Positions 34,050 to 41,721 of a stretch of DNA of 64,000 nt are shown here, in pieces. The notes under the pieces are model-generated. The model was given only the letters and a program-made list of their open reading frames with translations. It did no database searches and was not told the DNA's origin. Within the stretch, counting starts at the first letter, position 1. Each line of letters begins with the position of its first letter. This DNA comes from Streptomyces albiflavescens. Its GTDB lineage: Bacteria; Actinomycetota; Actinomycetes; Streptomycetales; Streptomycetaceae. A program made the translations under genes and the position numbers. The DNA lies in NCBI RefSeq assembly GCF_014645835.1, contig NZ_BMMM01000009.1, forward strand, positions 177,943 to 241,942, written 5' to 3'.

Positions 34050-35414
34050 ATGTACTTCGTGGAGACACTGGCGACGGAAGGCCTGGGCAACCGGTCCTAC
34101 CTGGCCGGTGGACGGGAGACGGTGGTGATCGTCGATCCGCCGCGCGACATCGACCGGGTGCTGGCCGCCGCCGCCCGCCGCGGAGTGCGTGTCACGCACG
34201 TGGCCGAGACCCATGTGCACAACGACTACGTCAGCGGTGGACTCGAACTGGCACGGATCACCGGCGCCGCGTACCTGGTTCCCGCCGGAGCTCAGGTCGC
34301 ATACCCGCGGGTGCCGGTCGCCGACGGCGACCGGGCCGCGATCGACGACGGTCTGATGCTGCGGGCGGTGGCCACGCCCGGCCACACGCCGCACCACACC
34401 TCCTACGTCCTGTACGACGGTGACGCCCCGGTGGCCGCGTTCACCGGCGGGTCGCTGCTGATCGGGTCGGTCGGCCGACCCGATCTGGTCGAACCACGGC
34501 TGACCGAGCGCCTCGCCCGCGCCCAGCACGCCTCCGCGCACCGGCTCGCCGAACTCCCCGAGGACGTACGGGTGTTGCCCACGCACGGCTTCGGGAGCTT
34601 CTGCTCCGCGGTTCAGGCCGACGGCGAATCGAGCACGATCGGCCGGGAGAAGGTCCGCAACACCGCGCTGACCAGCGACGTGGACACGTTCGTCGCCGAG
34701 CTGCTCGCCGGTCTCGACGACATACCCGCGTACTACGCCCACATGGGCCCGGCCAACGGCGCGGGCCCCGCACCGGTCGATCTCACCGCTCCGCGGGTGG
34801 CGGATTCCGCCCAGCTCGCGCACCGGCTGGCCGTCGGGGAGTGGGTGGTGGACCTGCGCAACCGGGTGGCCTTCGCGGAGGGCCATCTGGCCGGGTCGCT
34901 GAACTTCGACGGTACGGGGCAACTGGCCACTCACCTCGCCTGGCTGATCCCGTGGGGCAAGCAGGTCACTCTGCTCGCGGACACCGCCGAGGGCATCGCC
35001 GCCGCGCAGCGCGAGCTGGTGCGCGTCGGCATCGACCGTCCGGCGGCCGCCGCCACCGGCCCGGCCGATCGGTGGGCGGCCGAGGGTGAGGAGCTGCGCT
35101 CCTTCCGGCGGGCGGACTTCGCCGACCTGGCGGCGGCTCGCGAACGCGGTGAGGACCCGGTGATCGTGGATGTGCGCCGCACGAGCGAGCGTGCCGCCGC
35201 CGGGTGGGTGACCGGGGCGGTGCACATCCCGCTGCATGAACTTCACCGGCGGATCGGTGAGTTGGCGTCCGGCACCGTGTGGGTGCACTGCGCCGGAGGG
35301 CTGCGTGCCGCGATCGCCGCGTCGTTCCTGGACGCCGCGGGCCGCGAGGTCGTCGCCGTTGACGACGGCTTCGACCACGCGCGCGACCTTGGCCTCGTCG
35401 CCGTACGGGGCTGA
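34050..35414 (+). CDS. MBL-fold/rhodanese fusion, persulfide-dioxygenase-like
   Basis: A 454-residue fusion. Residues 1-~240 are a metallo-beta-lactamase fold with the ligand loop ETHVHNDYVSGG (H55, H57, D59), ATPGHTPHH and LPTHGFGSF. Like a subgroup of this family it has TGGSLLIGSVGRPDL where persulfide dioxygenases have a bridging Asp. Two rhodanese domains follow. The first (~270-350) lacks a Cys in its active loop (LLADTAEGIAAAQ), and the second (~360-454) has C414 in WVHCAGGLRAAIA. It should oxidise or move sulfane sulfur. GAGGAGG precedes ATG 34050, and CsoR/CstR-like sites lie just upstream. Confidence 0.9.
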   Translation: MYFVETLATEGLGNRSYLAGGRETVVIVDPPRDIDRVLAAAARRGVRVTHVAETHVHNDYVSGGLELARITGAAYLVPAGAQVAYPRVPVADGDRAAIDDGLMLRAVATPGHTPHHTSYVLYDGDAPVAAFTGGSLLIGSVGRPDLVEPRLTERLARAQHASAHRLAELPEDVRVLPTHGFGSFCSAVQADGESSTIGREKVRNTALTSDVDTFVAELLAGLDDIPAYYAHMGPANGAGPAPVDLTAPRVADSAQLAHRLAVGEWVVDLRNRVAFAEGHLAGSLNFDGTGQLATHLAWLIPWGKQVTLLADTAEGIAAAQRELVRVGIDRPAAAATGPADRWAAEGEELRSFRRADFADLAAARERGEDPVIVDVRRTSERAAAGWVTGAVHIPLHELHRRIGELASGTVWVHCAGGLRAAIAASFLDAAGREVVAVDDGFDHARDLGLVAVRG

Positions 35415-35427
35415 TCACGTGGTGGGC

Positions 35428-35524
35428 CTGATCGCGCGCCCGGTCCGATCCTGCGGACGGCCTGATCGTCCGACTCGTCTCCTCGTGCGGACACCCTGAT
35501 CGTCCGACTCGTCTCCTCGTGCGG
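35428..35524. repeat. 34-bp-period direct repeat in the gap after the MBL-rhodanese gene
   Basis: A 30-bp unit beginning CCTGATCGTCCGACTCGTCT is present at 35461-35490 and identically at 35495-35524; a diverged copy covers 35428-35457. It lies in the 295-bp gap before the short coupled ORF. Confidence 0.8.
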
Positions 35525-35628
35525 CCGCTTCGGTCGTCCTGTCTGCGCCCCGGGCCCGGCGCCCTGCCGACGTGATCGCTCGGCCGGTCCGATCGTCCGG
35601 CCCGCCGGTCGGCTGGTCCACCTGATCG

Positions 35629-35689
35629 TCCCGCGCCCGCCCGCAGTCCCGCGCCCGCCCGCGGTCCCGTGCCCGCCCGCAGTCCCGCG
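35629..35689. repeat. 18-bp tandem repeat
   Basis: TCCCGCGCCCGCCCGCAG is repeated three times with two substitutions (35629-35646, 35647-35664, 35665-35682) and a partial fourth copy, just before the ribosome-binding site of the 30-codon ORF at 35710. Confidence 0.75.
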
Positions 35690-35709
35690 TACGACCAAGG
35701 AACCTCGCC

Positions 35710-35802
35710 ATGACCTCCGTATCCGTCCGGTCCACAGCTGTCGGCCCCGTCCCGGAACCGTCGGCACTCCCGGTGGGTTCCCGTCGCCGGTGGCGGGCAT
35801 GA
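35710..35802 (+). CDS. 30-residue ORF overlapping the sulfite exporter start
   Basis: ATG 35710 follows AAGG and opens a 30-codon frame (MTSVSVRSTAVGPVPEPSAL and so on) that ends in TGA at 35800-35802. That stop overlaps the ATG of the TauE/SafE gene in an ATGA arrangement. It could be a leader peptide giving translational coupling, or the remains of a deleted gene in the operon. No homology is recognised. Confidence 0.4.
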   Translation: MTSVSVRSTAVGPVPEPSALPVGSRRRWRA

Positions 35803-36542
35803 CCGTCACGGTTCTGGCGCTGGTGGCCGGGGCGCTGGTCGGGCTCGTGCTGGGCGGCCTGGGTGGCGGTGGCAGCATGCTGGCCGTGCCCGCGCTGGTC
35901 TACCTGTTGGGGTTCAGTCCGCGGGAGGCCGCCGGCGCCGCGCTGGTCATCGTGGCGCTCACCTCGGTCGGCGGGCTGCTCGCCCATCTCCGTACCGGCA
36001 CCTGTCGTTGTCGGGCCGGGGCGTTGTTCGCCGTGGCCGGGCTGCCGTTCGCCGCCGCGGGGGGACTGGTCTCCGCGCGGCTGCCCGGAGGTCTGCTGAC
36101 GGCGGGGTTCGCTGCCGTGGCCGCGCTCGCCGCCTGGCGGATGCTCCTCCCCGACGGGTCCGTACGTGCCACCCGCGCGAGCCGTGGGCGGGTCGCCGCC
36201 ACCGGCGCCGGTCTGGGGACGCTCACCGGGCTGCTCGGCGTGGGCGGCGGCTTCCTGGCGGTACCCGCCCTGGTCTCCGTACTGGCCTTCCCGATGGCCG
36301 AGGCCGCCGGTACCAGCCTGCTGGTGATCATCGCCAACGCGCTCGCGGCGCTGGCCGGCCGCTCCGGGTCCCTGGCCGGACTGGACTGGGCGGTGATCGG
36401 TCCGTTCACCGGCGCCGCCGTACTCGGCGCGTGGGACGGCAAACGGCTCGCGGCGAGATTCTCCGGAGCCGCGCTCCAACGCGCCTTCGCGCTGGTACTG
36501 CTCGCGGTTGCCGCCCTGATGTTCCTGGACGCCGTCCTGTGA
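35799..36542 (+). CDS. TauE/SafE-family sulfite/anion exporter
   Basis: A 247-residue membrane protein with about eight helices in two repeated halves: GLVLGGLGGGGSMLAVPALV in the first and GTLTGLLGVGGGFLAVPALV in the second, each holding the family's G-x-G-G-G-x-L-x-V-P motif. TauE/SafE proteins export sulfite, sulfoacetate or related anions. Sitting between two rhodanese genes in a persulfide operon, sulfite or thiosulfate export is the natural role. ATG 35799 overlaps the stop of a 30-codon upstream ORF. Confidence 0.93.
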   Translation: MTVTVLALVAGALVGLVLGGLGGGGSMLAVPALVYLLGFSPREAAGAALVIVALTSVGGLLAHLRTGTCRCRAGALFAVAGLPFAAAGGLVSARLPGGLLTAGFAAVAALAAWRMLLPDGSVRATRASRGRVAATGAGLGTLTGLLGVGGGFLAVPALVSVLAFPMAEAAGTSLLVIIANALAALAGRSGSLAGLDWAVIGPFTGAAVLGAWDGKRLAARFSGAALQRAFALVLLAVAALMFLDAVL

Positions 36543-36592
36543 GCTCCCCCTTCCCCGTCTGTTCCCCAACCCGAGTAGTGGAGTGATGTGTG

Positions 36593-36955
36593 ATGTTCGG
36601 TTTCCTGCGCGGTGGCCCCGGCCGTGTGACCCCCGCTGGGGCCCATGAGCGTACGAGCACGACCGAGGCCGTCCTGCTCGACGTACGCGAGAAGTCGGAG
36701 TGGCGGGCCGGGCATGCTCCGACCGCCGTTCATCTGCCGCTGGGCAGCCTGCTGGCCGGGGCCTCGCTGCCGAAGGCGGCGCAGGGCAGGCCGGTCGTGG
36801 CGATCTGTCGCGGTGGGCACCGTTCCCGCCAGGCCGCCAAGGCGCTGGCCGCGCGCGGTGTGGACGTCGTCGACGTCAGCGGCGGCATGAGTGCCTGGCA
36901 GCGGGCCGGGCTGCCGGTCGTGGACGATCGCGGCAGGCCCGGCACCGTCGCCTGA
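36593..36955 (+). CDS. Single-domain rhodanese (sulfurtransferase)
   Basis: A 120-residue rhodanese with the substrate-loop opening LLDVREKSEWRAGHAPTAVH and the catalytic loop AICRGGHRSRQAAKALAARG, where Cys accepts the persulfide sulfur. It would pass sulfane sulfur to or from the MBL-rhodanese protein. It lies 50 bp after the exporter gene, same operon. The stop codon is the first part of a long heptamer repeat. Confidence 0.93.
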   Translation: MFGFLRGGPGRVTPAGAHERTSTTEAVLLDVREKSEWRAGHAPTAVHLPLGSLLAGASLPKAAQGRPVVAICRGGHRSRQAAKALAARGVDVVDVSGGMSAWQRAGLPVVDDRGRPGTVA

Positions 36956-37068
36956 CGCCTGACGCCTGACGCCTGTCGCCTGTCGCCTGTCGCCTGTCGC
37001 CTGACGCCTGACGCCTGACGCCTGACGCCTGACGCCTGACGCCTGACGCCTGACGCCTGACGCCTGAT
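36950..37068. repeat. Heptamer tandem repeat, 17 units
   Basis: GCCTGAC is repeated 17 times without interruption. Units 4-7 (36971-36998) read GCCTGTC and the last reads GCCTGAT. The first unit contains the TGA stop of the rhodanese gene. The array separates the rhodanese gene from the operator region of the MMPL gene. Repeat number probably varies between strains. Confidence 0.95.
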
Positions 37069-37088
37069 CTCCGCGTACCCCCGATCGC

Positions 37089-37141
37089 ATACGGGTGGGG
37101 GTATCCCCTCGCCCTGACCTCATCAATACCCCCATGGGTAT
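37089..37141. promoter_or_regulatory. CstR/CsoR-type operators before the MMPL gene
   Basis: ATACGGGTGGGGGTAT (37089-37104) is identical to 33980-33995. ATACCC-N4-GGGTAT (37126-37141) is a separate inverted repeat. Both lie within 90 bp of the MMPL start. Confidence 0.7.
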
Positions 37142-37178
37142 CCAGACATGTCCAGCGGTATCCCTCAAGGAGTCCTCC

Positions 37179-39356
37179 ATGACCAGCACCGACCGGGTCG
37201 CCGCCCCGCGCGCGGCCACAGAACCCACCGCCCCCGGCGGCTCTCCGCCCGGCCCTCTCGGCCGTCTGGGCCTGTGGTCCGCCGCCCATCTGCGGCTGGT
37301 CGCGGTGATCTGGCTGGCCCTGGTCGCGGGGCTCGGCGCGCTCGCCCCCTCGGCGACCTCCGCGCTGGCGGGGGCGGGCTGGCAGGCCGACGGTTCCGAC
37401 TCCGTCGCCGTACGCGAGCTCGCGCAGAAGCACTTCGGCGGTAACTCCTCCGCCGCCCTGCAGGTTGTCGTCAAGGCCGATCGGCCAGTCACCGATTCGG
37501 CCGTGCGGGACGTCATCGGCGAGGCGACCGCGCTGCTGAGGGCCCACCCGGACATCTCCGAAGTCGTCGCCCCGCAGCCCGGGTCCACCATCAGCCGCGA
37601 CGGCAGGACGGCGATCATCCTGGGCGGCGCGGGCGCCGACACCAACGAGATGGTCAAGGCCGCCGAAGCCCTCAAGGGCCCGCTGACCGCCCTGTCGACC
37701 GACGGCATCCAGGTGAGCGCCACGGGCTCGTCCATGATGTGGAGCGACTTCAACACCGCCAGCCACGACGCGATGATGAAGTCCGAGATGCTGTCCTGGC
37801 CGGTCACGCTCGGCATCCTCGTGCTTGCCTTCGGCACGCTGGTCGCCGCCGGACTCCCGCTGCTGCTCACCGTGGCGGGGCTCGCCGCCTCCGCCGGGAC
37901 CCTCGTCCTGCTCGATCACGTCACGCCCGTGTCGATCTGGGCGATGAACTTCGCGATGATGTTCGCCCTCGCGCTGGGTATCGACTACGCGCTGTTCCTC
38001 GTCGTGCGTTTCCGGGCCGCCCTCGCCCGGCACGGAGATGCCCGGCAGGCGGTGGGCGAGACCATGGACACCGCGGGCAAGGCCGTTCTGTTCTCCGGGA
38101 TCACCGTCGTGGCCAGCCTCGGTGTCGTGCTGCTCGTGCCTTCGCCCGCCTTCCGGACCATGGCGCTGGGCATCATGCTCGCCGTCGCCTTCGTCCTGGT
38201 CGCCACGCTCACCCTGCTGCCCGCCGTGCTCGGCAGGCTCGGCACCAAGGTCAACTCCGGTGCCCTGCCCTGGCGTCGCGGGAAGACCGAACCCGTCGGC
38301 GGGTCACCGCGCTTCGGCTCCTGGGGTGAGCGGCTGTGGGCATACCCACTGCGTTACGGCATCCCCGCCCTGGTCGTGCTCGTGACGCTGGCCGTGCCGA
38401 TCGTCGGCCTGAAGGTCGCGATGCCGTCCATCGACGTCGTCCCGGACGACTCCTCCTCGCACACCGGCTACACCGCCGTACAGCAGGCGTTCGGCGACGG
38501 CGCCGCCGGCACGCTGCAGATCATCGCCCCCGCGGCCCAGGCCCGGGCCACCACCGCCGTACTGAAGGACGACTCCGGGATCGCCGCCGTGATGCCCGCC
38601 GTGGGCGCGGCCGACGACTCCGGACTCGTTCTCATCCAGGCGGTCCCCGCGGTCGACCCCTCGGACGCCGCTCTCTCCTCCACTGTCGACCAACTCCGCG
38701 ACGACCTGCCGGACCGGGCCCTTGTCGGCGGCGCCGCCGTGGAGAACCTCGACCTGCAGCGCGTCCTGGACGAGAAGACCCCGCTCGTCATCGGCACGAT
38801 CCTCGGCCTGGGCTTCCTGCTGCTGCTCTTCGCGCTCCAGGCCCCGCTGGTCGCGCTGCTCGGCACCGTCACCAACCTGCTGGCCACGGGGGCCGCCTTC
38901 GGTGCGGCCCGGCTGATCTTCCAGGAGGGCCACGGTGCGAGCCTGCTCGGCTTCACCCCGCAGGGCTTCATGGACGGCTGGGGGCCGGTCTTCTTCTTCG
39001 CCATGATCTTCGCGATCGCCATGGACTACACCGTCTTCCTGCTGTCCTCCGCTAAGGAGCAGTACGAGCGGACGGGCGACCCGCGCCAGGCCATGGTGGG
39101 CGCGCTGGCCCACTCCGGGCGGGTCGTCTTCGCCGCGGCGGCCGTCATGGTCGCCGTCTTCTTCACCTTTGCGCTGTCGGGGCCGCTGCCGCCCAAGGAG
39201 ATGGGCATCATCCTCGGCCTGGCGGTGCTCCTCGACGCCGCCCTCGTGCGACTCGTACTGCTGCCTGTCCTGCTCCGGCTGACCGGACGCGCCGCTTGGT
39301 GGAGCCCCGCGTGGCTGCACAAGGTGCTGCCCGACATCAAGTTCTCGCACGACTGA
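37179..39356 (+). CDS. MMPL-family transporter of the persulfide regulon
   Basis: A 725-residue RND-type transporter. The polar N-terminus is followed by the first helix (LRLVAVIWLALVAGLGALAP), an outer domain, a helix set with ALALGIDYALFLVVRFRAAL, a second outer domain (IDVVPDDSSSHTGYTAVQQA) and a helix set with AIAMDYTVFLLSSAKEQYER. GIDY and MDY are the family's proton-relay motifs. ATG 37179 follows AAGGAG. Two CsoR/CstR-type operator-like repeats lie just upstream, one shared exactly with the MBL-rhodanese promoter. That ties this transporter to sulfane-sulfur stress, for which a substrate is unknown. Confidence 0.93.
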   Translation: MTSTDRVAAPRAATEPTAPGGSPPGPLGRLGLWSAAHLRLVAVIWLALVAGLGALAPSATSALAGAGWQADGSDSVAVRELAQKHFGGNSSAALQVVVKADRPVTDSAVRDVIGEATALLRAHPDISEVVAPQPGSTISRDGRTAIILGGAGADTNEMVKAAEALKGPLTALSTDGIQVSATGSSMMWSDFNTASHDAMMKSEMLSWPVTLGILVLAFGTLVAAGLPLLLTVAGLAASAGTLVLLDHVTPVSIWAMNFAMMFALALGIDYALFLVVRFRAALARHGDARQAVGETMDTAGKAVLFSGITVVASLGVVLLVPSPAFRTMALGIMLAVAFVLVATLTLLPAVLGRLGTKVNSGALPWRRGKTEPVGGSPRFGSWGERLWAYPLRYGIPALVVLVTLAVPIVGLKVAMPSIDVVPDDSSSHTGYTAVQQAFGDGAAGTLQIIAPAAQARATTAVLKDDSGIAAVMPAVGAADDSGLVLIQAVPAVDPSDAALSSTVDQLRDDLPDRALVGGAAVENLDLQRVLDEKTPLVIGTILGLGFLLLLFALQAPLVALLGTVTNLLATGAAFGAARLIFQEGHGASLLGFTPQGFMDGWGPVFFFAMIFAIAMDYTVFLLSSAKEQYERTGDPRQAMVGALAHSGRVVFAAAAVMVAVFFTFALSGPLPPKEMGIILGLAVLLDAALVRLVLLPVLLRLTGRAAWWSPAWLHKVLPDIKFSHD

Positions 39357-39370
39357 CCCGGCCCCTCGTG

Positions 39371-39405
39371 ATCGGTGGCCCCGGGCTCCGCTCGGGGCCA
39401 CCGAT
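39371..39405 (+). terminator. Terminator after the MMPL gene
   Basis: A perfect 13-bp inverted repeat (ATCGGTGGCCCCG at 39371-39383 and CGGGGCCACCGAT at 39393-39405) with a 9-nt loop starts 15 bp after the MMPL stop. Its right end touches the operator of the next gene. Confidence 0.9.
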
Positions 39406-39419
39406 ACCCCAGGGGGTAC
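39404..39419. promoter_or_regulatory. CsoR/CstR-type operator before the repressor gene
   Basis: ATACCCCAGGGGGTAC contains TACCCC and GGGGTA arms around a two-base centre, 37 bp before the repressor start: the expected place for autoregulation. Confidence 0.75.
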
Positions 39420-39456
39420 CATGGCGCAAGGAAGAACCCACCAGGAGGACCCACTC

Positions 39457-39729
39457 ATGGCCATGTCCGTCGACGAGGAAGCCAGCACCGCCATCCTCAA
39501 CCGCCTGCGCCGCGCTCAGGGGCAGCTCGCCGGCGTCATCGCCATGATCGAGGCCGGCCGTGACTGCAAGGACGTCGTCACCCAACTCGCCGCCGTCTCC
39601 CGGGCCCTGGACCGGGCCGGCTTCAAGATCGTCGCCAGCGGTATGCGCCAGTGCATGGCGGCCGCCGACGAGGACACACCCCCCATGACCGAAGCGGAAC
39701 TCGAGAAGCTCTTCCTCGCCCTCGCCTAG
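39457..39729 (+). CDS. cstR: CstR-type persulfide-sensing repressor (CsoR family)
   Basis: A 90-residue all-helical protein of the CsoR/RcnR family (ILNRLRRAQGQLAGVIAMIE, then GRDCKDVVTQLAAVSRALDR). The two conserved cysteines are C37 and C66. The copper-binding His four residues before the second Cys in CsoR is Gly62 here (SGMRQC). Two Cys without that His is the pattern of CstR, which senses persulfides by Cys-Cys cross-linking. AGGAGG precedes ATG 39457. It closes the sulfur cluster and probably controls it through the G/C-rich palindromes. The stop TAG is the first base triplet of a MITE-like inverted repeat. Confidence 0.88.
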   Translation: MAMSVDEEASTAILNRLRRAQGQLAGVIAMIEAGRDCKDVVTQLAAVSRALDRAGFKIVASGMRQCMAAADEDTPPMTEAELEKLFLALA

Positions 39730-39930
39730 GTCCTGTCGTCACATTCCCGTCGTCCGCCCGGAGGGCGGGCCCTGCGGCGTCAGGTGCGTGCTCTGGGGGT
39801 CCCCCCGGCCGAAGGCTGGGGGAGTGCCGGGCACAGGCCCTCGTACTGGATGTACTTGGGTCTGTGCCCGGTGCGGCGAGAGTGCGTGCATGGCGTCGCG
39901 GGGCAGACGGGAATGTGACGACAGGGCCTA
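39727..39930. mobile_element. MITE-like element with 25-bp terminal inverted repeats
   Basis: TAGGTCCTGTCGTCACATTC plus CCGTC (39727-39751) is inverted at 39906-39930 with one mismatch. The ~204-bp interior is partly palindromic (CCGGGCACAGGCCC versus GGGTCTGTGCCCGG) and holds a REP-like GGGGGTCCCCC-type hairpin. No transposase is encoded. The left terminus supplies the stop codon of the CstR gene. Confidence 0.7.
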
Positions 39931-40257
39931 AGAGCCCCCGCCTGTCGGCTTCGAGTTCGTCCCACCCGGCATCGACCGGGGCGAGCGAGGGCTGGGGTGG
40001 AAAAATGCCTGAGTATGGCCAGGGTGTTCGCTGTACGTTGTGCGGGCGCGCCGACAAGGGGCGCCGCGCGGGGGGCCGACCGCGTCGCGGCGCATGCACC
40101 GCTACGAGGGCGAGGAAGCGCCTGGAGCAGTGATCGCCAGGGCGCGTACTCCTTCAGCTGTGGTCCACCGGATTCCGGCGTGTGTGCACGCGATGTGCAC
40201 GGCGTTGCCGCACGGCAAGTATCCGCAGCTCAGCATACGTTTCGAGGCAGACCCACT
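39931..40257. other. Gap between the MITE-like element and hen1
   Basis: Frames here continue into the hen1 frame (open from 39997) but their composition is not protein-like, and the Hen1 family starts at the GTG used below. The gap presumably holds the hen1-pnkp promoter; no clear -10/-35 pair is seen. Confidence 0.4.
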
Positions 40258-41721
40258 GTGTTCCTGACGATCAGTACCACCGGTACTCCAGAGCGCCCCG
40301 CGACCGACCTCGGCTTTCTGCTGCACAAGCATCCCGACAAGGCGCAGGCGTTCTCGACCTCCTACGGCACGGCACACGTCCTCTACCCGGAGGCGTCCGT
40401 CGAGCGGTGCACGGCCGCGCTGCTGCTCGAGGTCGACGCGGTGGCGCTGGTCCGGCGGGGCAAGGGCAAGGGGCGCGGAGGCGCGCCCGACGCCGCGCTC
40501 GCGCAGTACGTCAACGACCGCCCGTACGCGGCCTCCTCCCTGCTCGCCGTGGCGCTGAGCGCTGTGTTCTCCAGCGCGATGAAGGGCCAGTGCACCGCGA
40601 GGCCCGAACTGCCGGAGCAGCCCAGGCCGCTGCGGATCGAGGTGCCCGCGCTGCCCGCCCGCGGCGGCGCCGACCTCGTACGGGCGCTGTTCGAGCCGCT
40701 CGGATGGACGGTGACGGTCGAGGCCGTGCCGCTGGACGAGCAGTTCCCCGAGTGGGGCGACTCCCGCTATGTACGTCTGGAACTGGAAGCGACGCGGCTG
40801 ACGCTCGCCGAGGCCCTGCGCCATCTCTACGTGCTGCTCCCGGTGCTCGACGACGCCAAGCACTACTGGGTGTCGTCCGACGAGGTCGACAAGCTGCTGC
40901 GGGCCGGTGAGGGCTGGCTGCCGGACCACCCGGAGCAGAAGCTGATCACCAGCCGGTATCTCTCGCGCCGCTGGTCGCTGACCCGTGAGGCGATGGAGCG
41001 GCTGGAGCTCGTACGGCTCGCCGAGGCCGACGACACCGAGGTCGAGGAGATCGACAACGCGGTCGACGAAGAGACGGACACCGAAGAGAAGCCGGTGCCG
41101 CTCGCCGTGCAGCGCCGGGACGCGATCCTCGCCGCGCTGCACGCGTCCGGCGCGGGCCGCGTCCTCGATCTCGGCTGTGGACAGGGCCAGTTGGTGCAGG
41201 CGCTGCTCAAGGACACGAGGTTCACCGAGATCGTCGGCGTCGACGTGTCGATGCGCGCGCTCACCATCGCTTCGCGGCGGCTCAAGCTGGACCGCATGGG
41301 CGAGCGGCAGGCCTCGCGCGTACAGCTCTTCCAGGGCTCGCTCGCCTACACCGACAACCGCCTCAAGGGGTACGACGCCGCCGTGCTCAGCGAGGTGATC
41401 GAGCACCTCGATCTGCCCCGCCTTCCCGCCCTGGAGTACGCGGTGTTCGGCTCCGCCCGCCCGAGGACGGTCCTCGTGACGACGCCGAACGTCGAGTACA
41501 ACGTCCGCTGGGAGACCCTCCCGGCCGGACACTCCCGGCATGGCGACCACCGCTTCGAATGGACGCGGGAGGAGTTCCGGACCTGGGCGCGGACGGTCGC
41601 CGAACGGCACGGGTACGAGGTGGAGTTCACGCCCGTCGGACCTGACGACCCCGAGGTGGGCCCGCCCACGCAGATGGCCGCATTCACGCTCACCGCCCCG
41701 AAGGAGGAGAAGGCCGCATGA
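40258..41721 (+). CDS. hen1: 3'-terminal RNA ribose 2'-O-methyltransferase Hen1
   Basis: GTG 40258 gives 487 residues. The N-terminal ~240 residues are the bacterial Hen1 ligase-activating domain. The C-terminal methyltransferase has the SAM loop VLDLGCGQGQL (about 302-312), the metal-binding SEVIEHLD (about 378-385) and TTPNVEYNVRWE followed by HSRHGDHRFEWTREEF, whose His and Glu complete the Mn2+ site typical of Hen1. It methylates the 3'-terminal ribose of broken RNA before repair. Its stop overlaps the pnkp start (ATGA), the standard Hen1-Pnkp RNA-repair operon. Confidence 0.95.
   Translation: MFLTISTTGTPERPATDLGFLLHKHPDKAQAFSTSYGTAHVLYPEASVERCTAALLLEVDAVALVRRGKGKGRGGAPDAALAQYVNDRPYAASSLLAVALSAVFSSAMKGQCTARPELPEQPRPLRIEVPALPARGGADLVRALFEPLGWTVTVEAVPLDEQFPEWGDSRYVRLELEATRLTLAEALRHLYVLLPVLDDAKHYWVSSDEVDKLLRAGEGWLPDHPEQKLITSRYLSRRWSLTREAMERLELVRLAEADDTEVEEIDNAVDEETDTEEKPVPLAVQRRDAILAALHASGAGRVLDLGCGQGQLVQALLKDTRFTEIVGVDVSMRALTIASRRLKLDRMGERQASRVQLFQGSLAYTDNRLKGYDAAVLSEVIEHLDLPRLPALEYAVFGSARPRTVLVTTPNVEYNVRWETLPAGHSRHGDHRFEWTREEFRTWARTVAERHGYEVEFTPVGPDDPEVGPPTQMAAFTLTAPKEEKAA

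Noticed and set aside
32937..35378. 813-residue minus-strand frame opposite the hydrolase and MBL-rhodanese genes
   Set aside because: Crosses two real genes and a terminator on the other strand; low-complexity composition.
36950..37068. CRISPR-like array
   Set aside because: The repeat is a continuous heptamer with no spacers, so it is a simple tandem repeat.
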